Notes under the pieces: generated by a model | What the model saw: only the letters and a program-made list of their open reading frames with translations | The model's database searches: none | Told to the model about the DNA's origin: nothing | Made by a program: the position numbers and the translations under genes | Source: JALOOE01 sp964423545 | Lineage (GTDB): Bacteria; Chloroflexota; Anaerolineae; CG2-30-64-16 | Direction of reading: 5' to 3' | NCBI GenBank assembly: GCA_964423545.1 | Contig: CAYRFV010000128.1 | Coordinates: 1-14,957 of the forward strand | Length of the DNA: 14,957 nucleotides | Shown here: positions 6,904-14,889 of the stretch, piece after piece | How positions within the stretch are numbered: position 1 is the first letter of the stretch | Layout of the letters: each line of letters opens with the position of its first letter

Positions 6904-8004
6904 TCAGTTCAATGCCTCGTCCACCATGGCCAGGTAGTTTTCCACGGGAATGTAGTTGGGGATCGAGTTGCCGGAGCCAAGGACGTAGCGGCCCCTGCCG
7001 CCGCAGATCGCCTTGAGCTGGCGCGCCCGCTCACGCACCTGTTCGGGGGTGCCAGCCGCCAGCCGATCCACATCCAGCCCGCCGATGACGCCAATGCGGC
7101 TGCCATAGCGGGCCTGGAATTCCTCGACGGGAATGATGACATCCTCATACGAGTGCTTGGCATCGATCTTGACGTCCTCGATAAGGTCTTCCATGATCGT
7201 CGCCAGGTTGCCGCAGGAGTGCAGGCAATAGACCAGACCCCGGTCATGCGCCATCTCGGCGAAGCGCTTGTGCCAGGGCAGCGTGTGGGTGCGCAGCGCC
7301 TTGGGCGAAACCAGCGTCGCGGTGCGGAAGCCCATATCGTCGCCTGGGAAGAGGCCGAGCACGTTGGGCAACTGGAGCAGATGGATGTACATCTGCTCCA
7401 TCAGCGAACCGACACGTTCTGCCACGGCCTTGACCAACGCCGGGTCGTCGTGCAGCGCCAATGCTAGGCCTTCGTAAGACATCAGTCGGCTGAGCACCTC
7501 GTATGGCCCGCCCGAATGCGACAGGAACAGGCCCATCCTCTCCGGAAGATGCTGGCTGATGTACTCGAACGGGAAGAAGTCCATCTGCTCGACCGCCGGC
7601 CACGGATAGCGCTCGAAATCGTCCCAGGAGCGAATTGAACCGACGTGCTCGTCAGCCCAACCGCGATTGCTGGCGCCATCCGTGGCAGTGTCTGGCGCGA
7701 CGACGCTGGAAAGGTTCCACGGATAGCCACGCTCGAACTTGATGGCGTCATAGCCCAGGTAGTACCAGAAGGCGATGAAGTTGTCCAGGTAGGCCGCCTG
7801 CGATGCGCGGTCTTCACCGGGAACCACCCACGGCCGACCCAGCATCACGGTAATCACCGGGCGGATGATGCGTTCACCGTCTGCGAGGTATTCGAAGATG
7901 GGCGGGCGGGCCGGATGCTCCTGGCCCAAGATCGTGCGGACGAAGCGACGGCCGTCGGGCCGCGGCGCGCGGAGCGGCAGGTTGCGGAACATTCGGTCAC
8001 TCAT
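6904..8004 (-). CDS. URO-D superfamily protein (COG0407-like), first of the pair
   Basis: The start is ATG 8004, whose ATGA overlaps the TGA of the upstream ATPase gene; this gives 366 residues. An in-frame extension to 8193 runs inside the ATPase gene and is rejected. Landmarks: GDDMGFRTATLVSP near 221-234, CLHSCGN at 260-266 (His262-x-Cys264), KIDAKHSYEDVIIPV near 279-293, VIGGLDVDRLA at 306-316, and GSGNSIPNYIPVENYLAM near 343-360. These mark an uncharacterised URO-D-like clade, distinct from HemE and from the partner at 5880-6893, with which it shares the fold but little sequence. The final Cys of the methyltransferase HxC...C zinc site is replaced by the GSGNS segment. It may form a complex with its neighbour or catalyse a separate step. 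A methyl-transfer or decarboxylation role is inference only. Confidence 0.8.
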   Translation of the reverse strand: MSDRMFRNLPLRAPRPDGRRFVRTILGQEHPARPPIFEYLADGERIIRPVITVMLGRPWVVPGEDRASQAAYLDNFIAFWYYLGYDAIKFERGYPWNLSSVVAPDTATDGASNRGWADEHVGSIRSWDDFERYPWPAVEQMDFFPFEYISQHLPERMGLFLSHSGGPYEVLSRLMSYEGLALALHDDPALVKAVAERVGSLMEQMYIHLLQLPNVLGLFPGDDMGFRTATLVSPKALRTHTLPWHKRFAEMAHDRGLVYCLHSCGNLATIMEDLIEDVKIDAKHSYEDVIIPVEEFQARYGSRIGVIGGLDVDRLAAGTPEQVRERARQLKAICGGRGRYVLGSGNSIPNYIPVENYLAMVDEALN

Positions 8005-8996
8005 GCAGCGGGTTTCCCCTCGTCGTAGAGGTAGCAGGCGGCCTCGTGGCCGCCCCCATCGATGGTGAAGAGCGGCGGCTGCGCCTCCAGGCACCGATCC
8101 ATGCCCCGCGGACAGCGCGGATAGAAGCGACAGGACCTGCGGTTTGTAAGCCGCATCTCGTCTTCGGGCGGCAACTTGATCTTCCTGGACCATTTGTGAC
8201 GCGGATTCGGCGCGGGGATCGAACCGATCAGCTCCTGAACGTACGGATGCTTGGGATTCTGCACGATATCGACGGTATGGCCCCGCTCGGCCGTGATGCC
8301 CTGGAACAGGATCACCATTTCGTCACCGATCTGGTAGGCCGTAGAGAGGTCGTGGGTGATGTACAGGAAGGAGATCTTGTGTTCATCTCGCAGGCGCAGC
8401 ATGATATCGAGGATCATGGCCCGCAGCGAGGCATCCACTGCGGAGACCGGCTCGTCCGCGACGATCAACCGAGGCCGCAGCATATAAGCGCGCGCCACCA
8501 TGATGCGCTGACGCTGGCCGCCGCTGAGCTGATGAGGATACTTCTCCAGGATCTCGTCGCCGCGCAAGCCCACGACGTTGAGCGCATCCTCGATCACATC
8601 GCGCGCTTCCCGGCGATTGGTGGCCAGGCCGAACCGGCGCACCACCAGATCGAAGATGTGATGCACCCGGAAGAACGGATTGTAGACCTCATACGGATCC
8701 TGGAAGATCGCCTGCACCTCCCTGCGATAGGCGAGCTTCTGCTTGCGATCCATCGCGGCGACATCCATGCCCTTGTAGAGAATCTGCCCGGAGGAAAGCG
8801 GCAGGAAACCCAGGATGGCATTGGCCAGGGTCGTCTTGCCGCTGCCGCTCTCGCCGGCGATCGTGGTGATGCGGGCCGGCTCCTCGTGGATGTCCATACT
8901 GAAGTGATCGAGTGCAACAAGCGGCGGGTTCGCATCCATGAACCCGCCTCCGAAGACGCGCGTGGCGTTCTTGATCTGCAAGATGGGGTTGGCCAT
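8001..8996 (-). CDS. Dpp/Opp-type ABC importer ATP-binding protein (DppF/OppF-like)
   Basis: This is a 331-residue nucleotide-binding subunit powering uptake with its partner ATPase. I use ATG 8996, with GAGAGGG (9012-9006) nine bases ahead; an in-frame TTG at 9005 has no space for a ribosome binding site. Walker A is GESGSGKTT (48-56), the Q-loop Gln99 is in IFQDP, the signature is LSGGQRQR (157-164), Walker B is LIVADEP with Glu182, and the H-loop is His215. The C-terminal oligopeptide/dipeptide extension holds four cysteines (289, 295, 302, 321) in a CRFYPRCPRGMDRC-type layout, as in family members proposed to bind an iron-sulfur cluster. It begins one base after the other ATPase's stop and overlaps the next gene by 4 bp, so the module is tightly coupled. 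Confidence 0.93.
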   Translation of the reverse strand: MANPILQIKNATRVFGGGFMDANPPLVALDHFSMDIHEEPARITTIAGESGSGKTTLANAILGFLPLSSGQILYKGMDVAAMDRKQKLAYRREVQAIFQDPYEVYNPFFRVHHIFDLVVRRFGLATNRREARDVIEDALNVVGLRGDEILEKYPHQLSGGQRQRIMVARAYMLRPRLIVADEPVSAVDASLRAMILDIMLRLRDEHKISFLYITHDLSTAYQIGDEMVILFQGITAERGHTVDIVQNPKHPYVQELIGSIPAPNPRHKWSRKIKLPPEDEMRLTNRRSCRFYPRCPRGMDRCLEAQPPLFTIDGGGHEAACYLYDEGKPAA

Positions 8997-8997
8997 G

Positions 8998-9983
<986 letters not shown>

Positions 9984-9987
<4 letters not shown>

Positions 9988-10916
9988 GCCTTAACCCCCT
10001 TCAGCCGCGGATTGGCCACTTCATCCAGGCCGACCGTGATAAGAAAGAAACTGGTGAAGATGATCATCAGCATCAGGATCGGCGGGAACCACCACCAGGT
10101 CATGCCGCGCAAGAGCGCGGACGCGGCGGTGGCCTGGTTGATGATCAAGCCGAGCGACGGCACGCGCGTGGGGCCGAGCCCCAGCACTTCGAGCGCAGTT
10201 GCGCCGAGGATGGTGGCCGACACGGTGCCGGTGAAGCTGGCCGCCAGCCACGGGAGCATATTGGGCAGCATCTCGATAAACATGATCTCATAGGATGCCG
10301 CGCCGGAGAGCATCGCCATCCGCACATAGCCGCGCTCGCGCAAGGTGAGCACCTGGGCGCGCACGACGCGGGTCGGCCCCGGCCAGGCGAAGAGCGCAAG
10401 GATGAACGCCATTGCCGTGGTATCAGTCATCTTGATGTAAGAGGCCAGGACCACCAACACGGCCAGTGCAGGAATCGTGATGACCGAGTCGCTGATGATG
10501 CGAACAACATTGTCGACCCGACCACCCAGGTACCCAGCAAGCGAGCCCAGGATCAGCCCGACTCCCATGCCGATCGTGGCGGCGATGAAGCCGACCTTGA
10601 GCGACGAGGGCGTACCGACGATAATGAGCGCCAACATGTCGCGCCCCATGCTTTCGGTTCCCAGAGGATGAGTAGGCTGTGGCGGCGGGAAGTTCTCACG
10701 CGGAGACCAAATCGGCGGCAGATTGCGCGGAGACGACCCCACGTAGGCCAGTTCGGTGTCCCAGAAGAAGGGACCGATCAGGCCGAAGAGGATCACCGCG
10801 CTGAGGAGGCCCAGGCCGATGCCCAGCTTCCTGTTCATCCACGAAATACTGAGGCGGCGCACCGGCTGGGCCGTCGGCGGCGCACCGGCCGGAACGGGTC
10901 GACTCGCTACGGACAT
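9984..10916 (-). CDS. Dpp/Opp-type ABC importer permease (DppC-like)
   Basis: This 310-residue inner-membrane protein starts at ATG 10916, with AGGGGAG (10930-10924) seven bases ahead. A basic N-terminal tail (to about 30) precedes the first membrane segment (31-51). The DppC hallmark HPLGTESMGRDMLALIIVGT follows at about 83-102, then further hydrophobic segments near 105-130, 146-160, 168-180, 221-247 and 274-296. The cytoplasmic coupling loop that docks on the ATPases lies near 193-222 (RGYVRMAMLSGAASYEI up to MLPNMLP), a recognisable variant of the EAA motif. It pairs with the 10971-11987 product to form the channel. A 54-bp gap separates it from that gene, while it overlaps the next ATPase gene by 4 bp. 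Confidence 0.93.
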
Positions 10917-10970
10917 AGAAACACTCCCCTGCGGGCGCGCAGTAAGACGGGCGCTGGGATCGGCTCGCCC

Positions 10971-11987
10971 CTACGCCTGGTTCTTGCGGAAGGTGATCCG
11001 CGGGTCAATCAACGGATAGGACAGGTCGAGCAGGAAGACGCTGGTGGCCGTGATGATGATCATCAAATTGCAGATCGTCTGCATCACCGCGTAATCCTGG
11101 GTGATGATGGCCTGATAGAGCGTGTAGCCGGTGCCGGGATAGGCAAAAATGTACTCCACCATCAGCGAGCCGCTGATCAGGCCCGCCAGGCCGAGAGCCA
11201 ATGCGGTCAGTGCAGGCAGGATAGCGTTGCGCATGCCGTAGCGGAAAAAGACGCGGCTCGGGCTCAGGCCTTTTGCCATCGCCAGCAGGAAGAAGTCCTC
11301 GTTGTTCACGCCGATCATCAGGCCGCGCATGCCGAGCGCCCAACCGCCCATCGCGGCCAGGACGATGGAAACGATCGGCAGGATGCTGTGACTGATCACG
11401 CTCTTGATGAACGGGAGATTCCAGCCCGGATCGACTGTGCGGTCATAGCCGCCGGTCGCGGGCAGCCAGTGCAGTTCAAAAGCGACGACGTAGACCAGGA
11501 GGATCCCGAACATGAAATAGGGGATTGAGGCAAAGGTCAGGCTGAAAGGCAGGATGTTCTGGAGCCAGCGCGGGGTCTTGCGCCACCCCATCAAAGCGCC
11601 AATCGTGATCCCAATGCCAAAAGAAAAAGCCGTTGCCACAACCATCAGACCGATCGACCAAGGAAGGGCGGGTCTGACCATCTCCCAGGCCGTGGTCGGG
11701 AATCGCGCAAGCGAATAGCCAAAGTCAAAACGGATCAAACGACCCAGATAGCGAATGTACTGCACGTATAAGGGTTGGTCGAGTCCAAACCGTTCCTTCC
11801 AGGCAGCAATCAGCTCCTGGGCGTTCTCCACGCGACCCTCACGCTCCGCCATACGCATCACCATCGCAGTTACGGGATCGCCGGGGGCCAATCGAGGGAT
11901 GAAGAAGACCGCAGTGGCGCCAATCCAAATGGTCAGTAACCACATGAACATGCGGGTAAGGACGTATTGTTTGGTCAAGCCGCCCAT
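10971..11987 (-). CDS. Dpp/Opp-type ABC importer permease (DppB-like)
   Basis: This is a 338-residue membrane subunit. The frame stays open to 12164, but those 59 extra residues run through the stem-loops behind the lipoprotein gene and look non-coding. ATG 11987 begins the family-typical sequence (KQYVLTRMFMWLLTIWIG) with GGAG about nine bases ahead. Features: first membrane segment near 14-31, PGDP at 35-38, KERFGLDQPLYVQY at 64-77, membrane segments near 110-134, 146-170, 199-220, 258-275 and 305-322, and the EAA-type coupling loop NEDFFLLAMAKGLSP through RNAILP (229-258). VEYIFAYPGTG near 277-287 is typical of DppB. It is probably expressed at a lower level than the lipoprotein because two stem-loops lie in the 193-bp gap ahead of it. 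Confidence 0.92.
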   Translation of the reverse strand: MGGLTKQYVLTRMFMWLLTIWIGATAVFFIPRLAPGDPVTAMVMRMAEREGRVENAQELIAAWKERFGLDQPLYVQYIRYLGRLIRFDFGYSLARFPTTAWEMVRPALPWSIGLMVVATAFSFGIGITIGALMGWRKTPRWLQNILPFSLTFASIPYFMFGILLVYVVAFELHWLPATGGYDRTVDPGWNLPFIKSVISHSILPIVSIVLAAMGGWALGMRGLMIGVNNEDFFLLAMAKGLSPSRVFFRYGMRNAILPALTALALGLAGLISGSLMVEYIFAYPGTGYTLYQAIITQDYAVMQTICNLMIIITATSVFLLDLSYPLIDPRITFRKNQA

Positions 11988-12084
11988 ATCGTCTCGCTCC
12001 AAAAAACCTGCGCCGGAAGACCGGTCACTCGATACACACCAGCCAAAGTGGCATGACCGGCGGGGGACAATCGCTGTCGGCCAT

Positions 12085-12113
12085 AGCTGCCTGTGCGTAA
12101 AACACAGGCAGCT
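12085..12113 (-). terminator. Stem-loop downstream of the lipoprotein gene (distal)
   Basis: AGCTGCCTGTG (12085-12095) and CACAGGCAGCT (12103-12113) form a perfect 11-bp stem with a 7-nt loop. It is the second of two tandem stem-loops between the solute-binding protein and the first permease. No T run follows on the minus strand, so partial termination or protection of the upstream mRNA from 3' decay is more likely than a full stop. Confidence 0.6.
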
Positions 12114-12128
12114 TCCAGGATCATGCAG

Positions 12129-12168
12129 GATCATGCCCTTCACCCAACAAGTGATGAAGGGCATGATC
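12129..12168 (-). terminator. Stem-loop downstream of the lipoprotein gene (proximal)
   Basis: GATCATGCCCTTCA (12129-12142) and TGAAGGGCATGATC (12155-12168) form a perfect 14-bp stem with a 12-nt loop, starting 13 bases after the lipoprotein gene's stop. This is the usual place for an mRNA-stabilising hairpin that lets binding protein be made in excess over the permease subunits. No T run follows it. Confidence 0.65.
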
Positions 12169-12180
12169 GCTCATCGGCAA

Positions 12181-14133
12181 CTACTTCTTGGCGGGTTGGA
12201 TCTCGGTCAGCACAGCCAAAAAGCTGGGACACCAGGATACCGGGCGCTGATAGTAGTTGTTGATATCCGGCCAGTTGGTCCAGTAGGTGAAGTTGTTCGG
12301 GATCAACTTGCGGGATTGCGCGGTTGGGACTACCGGTAGGTCCTCGTACAGGATGGCGATGGCCTGCTTGGACAGCTCAGCGAGCTGCGGGTCATCGAGC
12401 GAAAGCAAACCGATCTTGTCGACAAGCTCGTTGTACTTGGGGTTGTTGTAGCGGAAGGCGCTCTGGCGGCCAACTGGGCGCTCGCCAATCTTGGCAACGC
12501 CATCGGTGCTGCTTAACGTGCGAAGCGTGTTATACGGCTCCAGGATCGAACCGCAGGTCTGCCAACCACTCATCGCCTCGAACTTGCCTAGATTGAAGTT
12601 GTCGCCCCAGGTGCCACCGGTCAGCTTCGATTTCTTGGCATCGATGCCGAACTTCTGCAGCTGCTCGACATACACATCGGCGATGCGTTCCAACTCGGAG
12701 TACGCCTCGTGAACCTGGATATCCAGCGACAGCGGCTTGCCGTCCTTGGTCCAGTATTTGCCGGACTTGGCGTAGCCTTTGGCCTTGAGCGTCTTCTCGG
12801 CCTCATCCAGGTGCGGCTTCAGCATCCACTCTTGCTTGTCCTTGGGCACCAAGTCGGTGTACTTCTGCATCGAAGGATAGAGAGGCCAGAAATACGCTCC
12901 TGGGATCGTGCTGCCCTCATAGGCCACATCGACGATCTGTGAGCGATCCATAACATTGCTCAGCACCCAACGCATATCCTTGTCATCCCAAGGCGGGACG
13001 AGGTTGTTGATCGAAAGGGTGCGGGCGCATGGATCGGGCCAGACGTACGGCAATTTGGGCTGGAACGGTTGCCAGTTCTTATTCTTGGCCTTCAGCGCCT
13101 CGAAGGAACTGAGGGTGATGTCTTCCATGATATCGAAGCCGTTGTCGGCCGCGGTGGCCACACGCACTTCCTCGGCGCCAGCGAACGACTTGATGATTCG
13201 CTTGGGTGCGGGCAGCTTCTTGAGGCCGGTCTTGGCAGCCCACCAGTTATCGTTGCGCACCCAGATCGCCTCGTTCGGCGTGACCTTGTAGAGGACGTAG
13301 GGACCGGTGCTCAGTGGCCAACCCTGCTTCAGATCGAAGTTCTTGAACGTCAGCGGATCACCAGCCTTCTCCCAGACGTGCTTGGCGACAAAGGAATCGT
13401 AGCCGCAAAGCATATCGGAGAAGCGCTCCAGGGCGAAGCGGGGGTTCGGCTTGTTCAGCACGAACTCCACAGTGAGGTCGTCAATCTTCTTGACCTCTTT
13501 GAGCCACTCCTGGTAAGTGCCGTAGGCGCCGAGGCCCTTAGTATCCTTCTGGATCTGCACCGAGTAGACGACATCATCGGCGTTGAAGGAATGACCGTCA
13601 CTCCAAGTGATGCCCGGCCGCAGTTTCAGGGTCCACACGGTCGAATCCTTGTTGGGAGTGAACGATTCGGCCATGTAGTTTTCGACCTTACCGGTGCCGT
13701 AGCTCAACAGCTGCAGCGGCGTGCGGCCCCACTGGGACAGGCCAAAACCGGTCGCATTGCCCGGCACCAACGGATTCCAGTTGTCGGTGCCCTCGAAGCG
13801 GTTCGGCACGTCCACCATCAGGGTCTCCTCGCGCTTGGCGTTGGCATAGGCTTCCATGTTGGGGACAGAGAAACCGCCCGCGGCCGGCGCGGCAGCTGCC
13901 GCTTTAGTCGGTTCAGGCGCCTTGGTTGCGGCCGGCGCAGCCGCCGGGGCCTTGGTCGGTTCGGGCGCTTTCGTCGGTTCGGGCGCCTTGGTCGCAGCCG
14001 GCGCAGTCGCCGGGGCCTTGGTCGGTTCGGGCGCCTTGGCCGGCGCAGCCGGTGCGGCGCAGGCCGTCAAGACCATCGAGAAGACGATCACGACGGCAAG
14101 CAGCAGTTGGATTCGATGCGTTTGAGCGGACAT
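12181..14133 (-). CDS. Family 5 extracellular solute-binding lipoprotein of a Dpp/Opp-type importer
   Basis: The start is ATG 14133 (650 residues), with GGGAGGG (14150-14144) ten bases ahead. The 114 upstream codons that stay open are rejected, as they run through the leader and promoter. A lipoprotein signal peptide (positively charged tip, hydrophobic core at about 8-22) ends in lipobox LTAC with Cys25, so the protein is anchored on the outer face of the cytoplasmic membrane. Residues 26-87 are a Pro/Ala/Thr/Lys linker with repeated EPTKAP units. The binding domain follows; its family signature WTLKLRPGITWSDGHSFNADDV spans about 167-188 (two parts: WTLKLRPGITW, then SDGHSFNADDV). This family captures peptides, nickel, oligosaccharides or other compounds and delivers them to a DppBC-type permease. 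The divergent DeoR-type regulator hints at a sugar-related ligand, but the binding site gives no direct evidence. Confidence 0.93.
   Translation of the reverse strand: MSAQTHRIQLLLAVVIVFSMVLTACAAPAAPAKAPEPTKAPATAPAATKAPEPTKAPEPTKAPAAAPAATKAPEPTKAAAAAPAAGGFSVPNMEAYANAKREETLMVDVPNRFEGTDNWNPLVPGNATGFGLSQWGRTPLQLLSYGTGKVENYMAESFTPNKDSTVWTLKLRPGITWSDGHSFNADDVVYSVQIQKDTKGLGAYGTYQEWLKEVKKIDDLTVEFVLNKPNPRFALERFSDMLCGYDSFVAKHVWEKAGDPLTFKNFDLKQGWPLSTGPYVLYKVTPNEAIWVRNDNWWAAKTGLKKLPAPKRIIKSFAGAEEVRVATAADNGFDIMEDITLSSFEALKAKNKNWQPFQPKLPYVWPDPCARTLSINNLVPPWDDKDMRWVLSNVMDRSQIVDVAYEGSTIPGAYFWPLYPSMQKYTDLVPKDKQEWMLKPHLDEAEKTLKAKGYAKSGKYWTKDGKPLSLDIQVHEAYSELERIADVYVEQLQKFGIDAKKSKLTGGTWGDNFNLGKFEAMSGWQTCGSILEPYNTLRTLSSTDGVAKIGERPVGRQSAFRYNNPKYNELVDKIGLLSLDDPQLAELSKQAIAILYEDLPVVPTAQSRKLIPNNFTYWTNWPDINNYYQRPVSWCPSFLAVLTEIQPAKK
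13873..14058 (-). repeat. Coding repeat for the Pro/Ala/Lys linker of the lipoprotein
   Basis: This segment encodes residues 26-87. Units of about 18 bp encode EPTKAP and interleaved APAATKAP-type variants, with four EPTKA copies (first Glu at residues 36, 52, 58 and 74). The repeat lifts the binding domain away from the membrane. Near-identical DNA units make copy-number change by slippage plausible. Confidence 0.75.
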
Positions 14134-14459
14134 GGAGATTCTTCCCTCCCTGGGTTTCTCAGATTGACACCATCGACAAAGAGATTCCGCAACAGGGCGA
14201 TCCGGCTCGGAGAAGTCCCTGAAGGCGCTGCCTCCCTGGCCGGACGGCGCCTTCGCTGGCAGTGCAGTGTCTCTCACCTCCTTTCGGGACCCTATACGTG
14301 ACGGGAGGGAGGCAAAGCGCCTCACGCCCGCGCACGCAGGAAGCTGACATCGTTCGACAAGTGGATACAGAGCAGACCGGCAACAACCCGCAAAGCATGT
14401 TGTCCCGCCGACGCAAGAGACCCAGCCCATAGGGGGCAACCAGGCTGGTGGGCAAACGT
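14134..14459 (-). promoter_or_regulatory. Long structured 5' leader of the importer operon
   Basis: About 325 nt separate the predicted transcription start (near 14459) from the lipoprotein ATG, with no convincing gene inside. On the RNA, GCCUCCCU (14313-14306) pairs with AGGGAGGC (14237-14230), and AGGCGCU (14322-14316) pairs with AGCGCCU (14229-14223), giving a 15-bp stem with a 2-nt bulge and a 68-nt loop. The same pyrimidine tract, UCCCUCCC (14310-14303), can instead pair over 8 bp with GGGAGGGA (14150-14143), the ribosome binding site of the lipoprotein gene. The two pairings exclude each other. A full AAAGGAGGTGA (14284-14274) sits in the loop without a normal start codon after it. I do not recognise a known riboswitch class. 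Confidence 0.45.
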
Positions 14460-14465
14460 AGAGGG

Positions 14466-14494
14466 ATAATATCATACTCGGAAGCGGATGTCAA
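14466..14494 (-). promoter_or_regulatory. Promoter of the importer/URO-D operon
   Basis: On the minus strand the perfect -35 box TTGACA (14494-14489) and the -10 box TATTAT (14471-14466, 5 of 6 to consensus) are spaced exactly 17 bp. It drives the lipoprotein gene and, by the gene spacing, the whole operon to 5880. It is back to back with the regulator's promoter; the two -35 boxes are 41 bp apart. Confidence 0.8.
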
Positions 14495-14531
14495 GCCATT
14501 GTTGCTCCAGGTTGGTCAAATCGCGCTCCGC

Positions 14532-14557
14532 ATGATTGACTTCATAAGCGTCATGAT
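14532..14557. promoter_or_regulatory. Candidate operator for the DeoR-type regulator
   Basis: ATGATTGAC (14532-14540) and GTCATGAT (14550-14557) form an imperfect inverted repeat around a 9-nt centre, and CATGAT recurs as a direct repeat 21 bp apart (14531-14536, 14552-14557), about two helical turns. The site covers the -35 box and spacer of the regulator promoter, fitting autoregulation. The repeat is short, so chance is not excluded. Confidence 0.35.
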
Positions 14558-14564
14558 CTACAAT
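14536..14564 (+). promoter_or_regulatory. Promoter of the DeoR-type regulator gene
   Basis: TTGACT (14536-14541) and TACAAT (14559-14564) are spaced 17 bp and each match consensus at 5 of 6 positions. The predicted start near 14571 leaves a short leader to the GTG at 14604. Confidence 0.75.
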
Positions 14565-14603
14565 GAAAGCGATGGATGTCACTATCGGTTGCGAGGTGTG
14601 CGG

Positions 14604-14864
14604 GTGAACACAGCCGAACGTCTCGAAGCAATCGTCAATGCGGTCAACGCGCACGGCTTCATGTCGGTGCGAGATCTGAGCCATGCGTGCCACGTCTCCG
14701 AGGTGACCATCCGCCGCGATCTCGACCAACTGCATGCGGCTCACCGCGTTCAGCGCACCTACGGCGGTGCGGCTTGCGTGGCGCCGGCCTCACAGGCGCC
14801 CCAGGGAGGGAACGGCGGCAGCGGCGATGGCCGGGAGGGGGGCGCCGGGGGTGGGGCCGGCTAG
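14604..14864 (+). CDS. DeoR-family transcriptional regulator, HTH domain only (truncated or degenerate)
   Basis: I start at GTG 14604 (GAGG at 14593-14596, seven bases ahead); the frame is open to 14448, but that part overlaps both promoters. Residues 3-57 match the DeoR winged-helix domain: TAERLEAIVNAV, then SVRDLSHACHVSEVTIRRDL with recognition helix 31-43, and the wing motif HRVQRTYGGAA. Family members are about 250 residues, with a sugar-phosphate-sensing domain after the wing. Here a Gly-rich tail (62-86) runs to a TAG, and no frame downstream shows the GTT sensing motif. It may be cut by a rearrangement, a frameshift or an assembly end, or be a mini-regulator. Divergent placement next to the importer promoter strongly suggests it controls that operon and itself. 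Confidence 0.7.
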   Translation: MNTAERLEAIVNAVNAHGFMSVRDLSHACHVSEVTIRRDLDQLHAAHRVQRTYGGAACVAPASQAPQGGNGGSGDGREGGAGGGAG

Positions 14865-14873
14865 CGAGCCGGC
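14856..14873 (+). terminator. Small stem-loop over the regulator's stop codon
   Basis: GCCGGCT (14856-14862) and AGCCGGC (14867-14873) form a perfect 7-bp GC-rich stem with a 4-nt loop that contains the rest of the TAG stop. A T-rich patch begins only about 18 bases later, so termination is possible but unproven. Confidence 0.35.
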
Positions 14874-14889
14874 GCGGTGCTGGGCGACC

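Noticed and set aside
5598..7016. Plus-strand reading frame of 472 codons across the repeat region and the URO-D-like gene
   Set aside because: Its AVQAAVQA segment is just the 12-bp repeat translated, and the rest is antisense of a well-supported gene.
5880..8004. Calling either URO-D-like gene hemE (uroporphyrinogen decarboxylase of haem synthesis)
   Set aside because: The HemE N-terminal substrate-binding RQAGR-type motif is missing, and the operon is an importer, not a tetrapyrrole cluster.
11988..12164. 59-residue N-terminal extension of the DppB-like permease
   Set aside because: The stretch passes through two perfect stem-loops and does not resemble permease N termini; ATG 11987 fits the family.
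13069..14301. Plus-strand reading frame of 410 codons opposite the lipoprotein gene
   Set aside because: Its Arg/Gly/Ser-rich tract is the reverse of the lipoprotein linker repeat; no independent support.
14134..14475. 114-residue N-terminal extension of the solute-binding protein
   Set aside because: It would cover the -10 box and the leader, and would bury the lipoprotein signal peptide that begins at ATG 14133.
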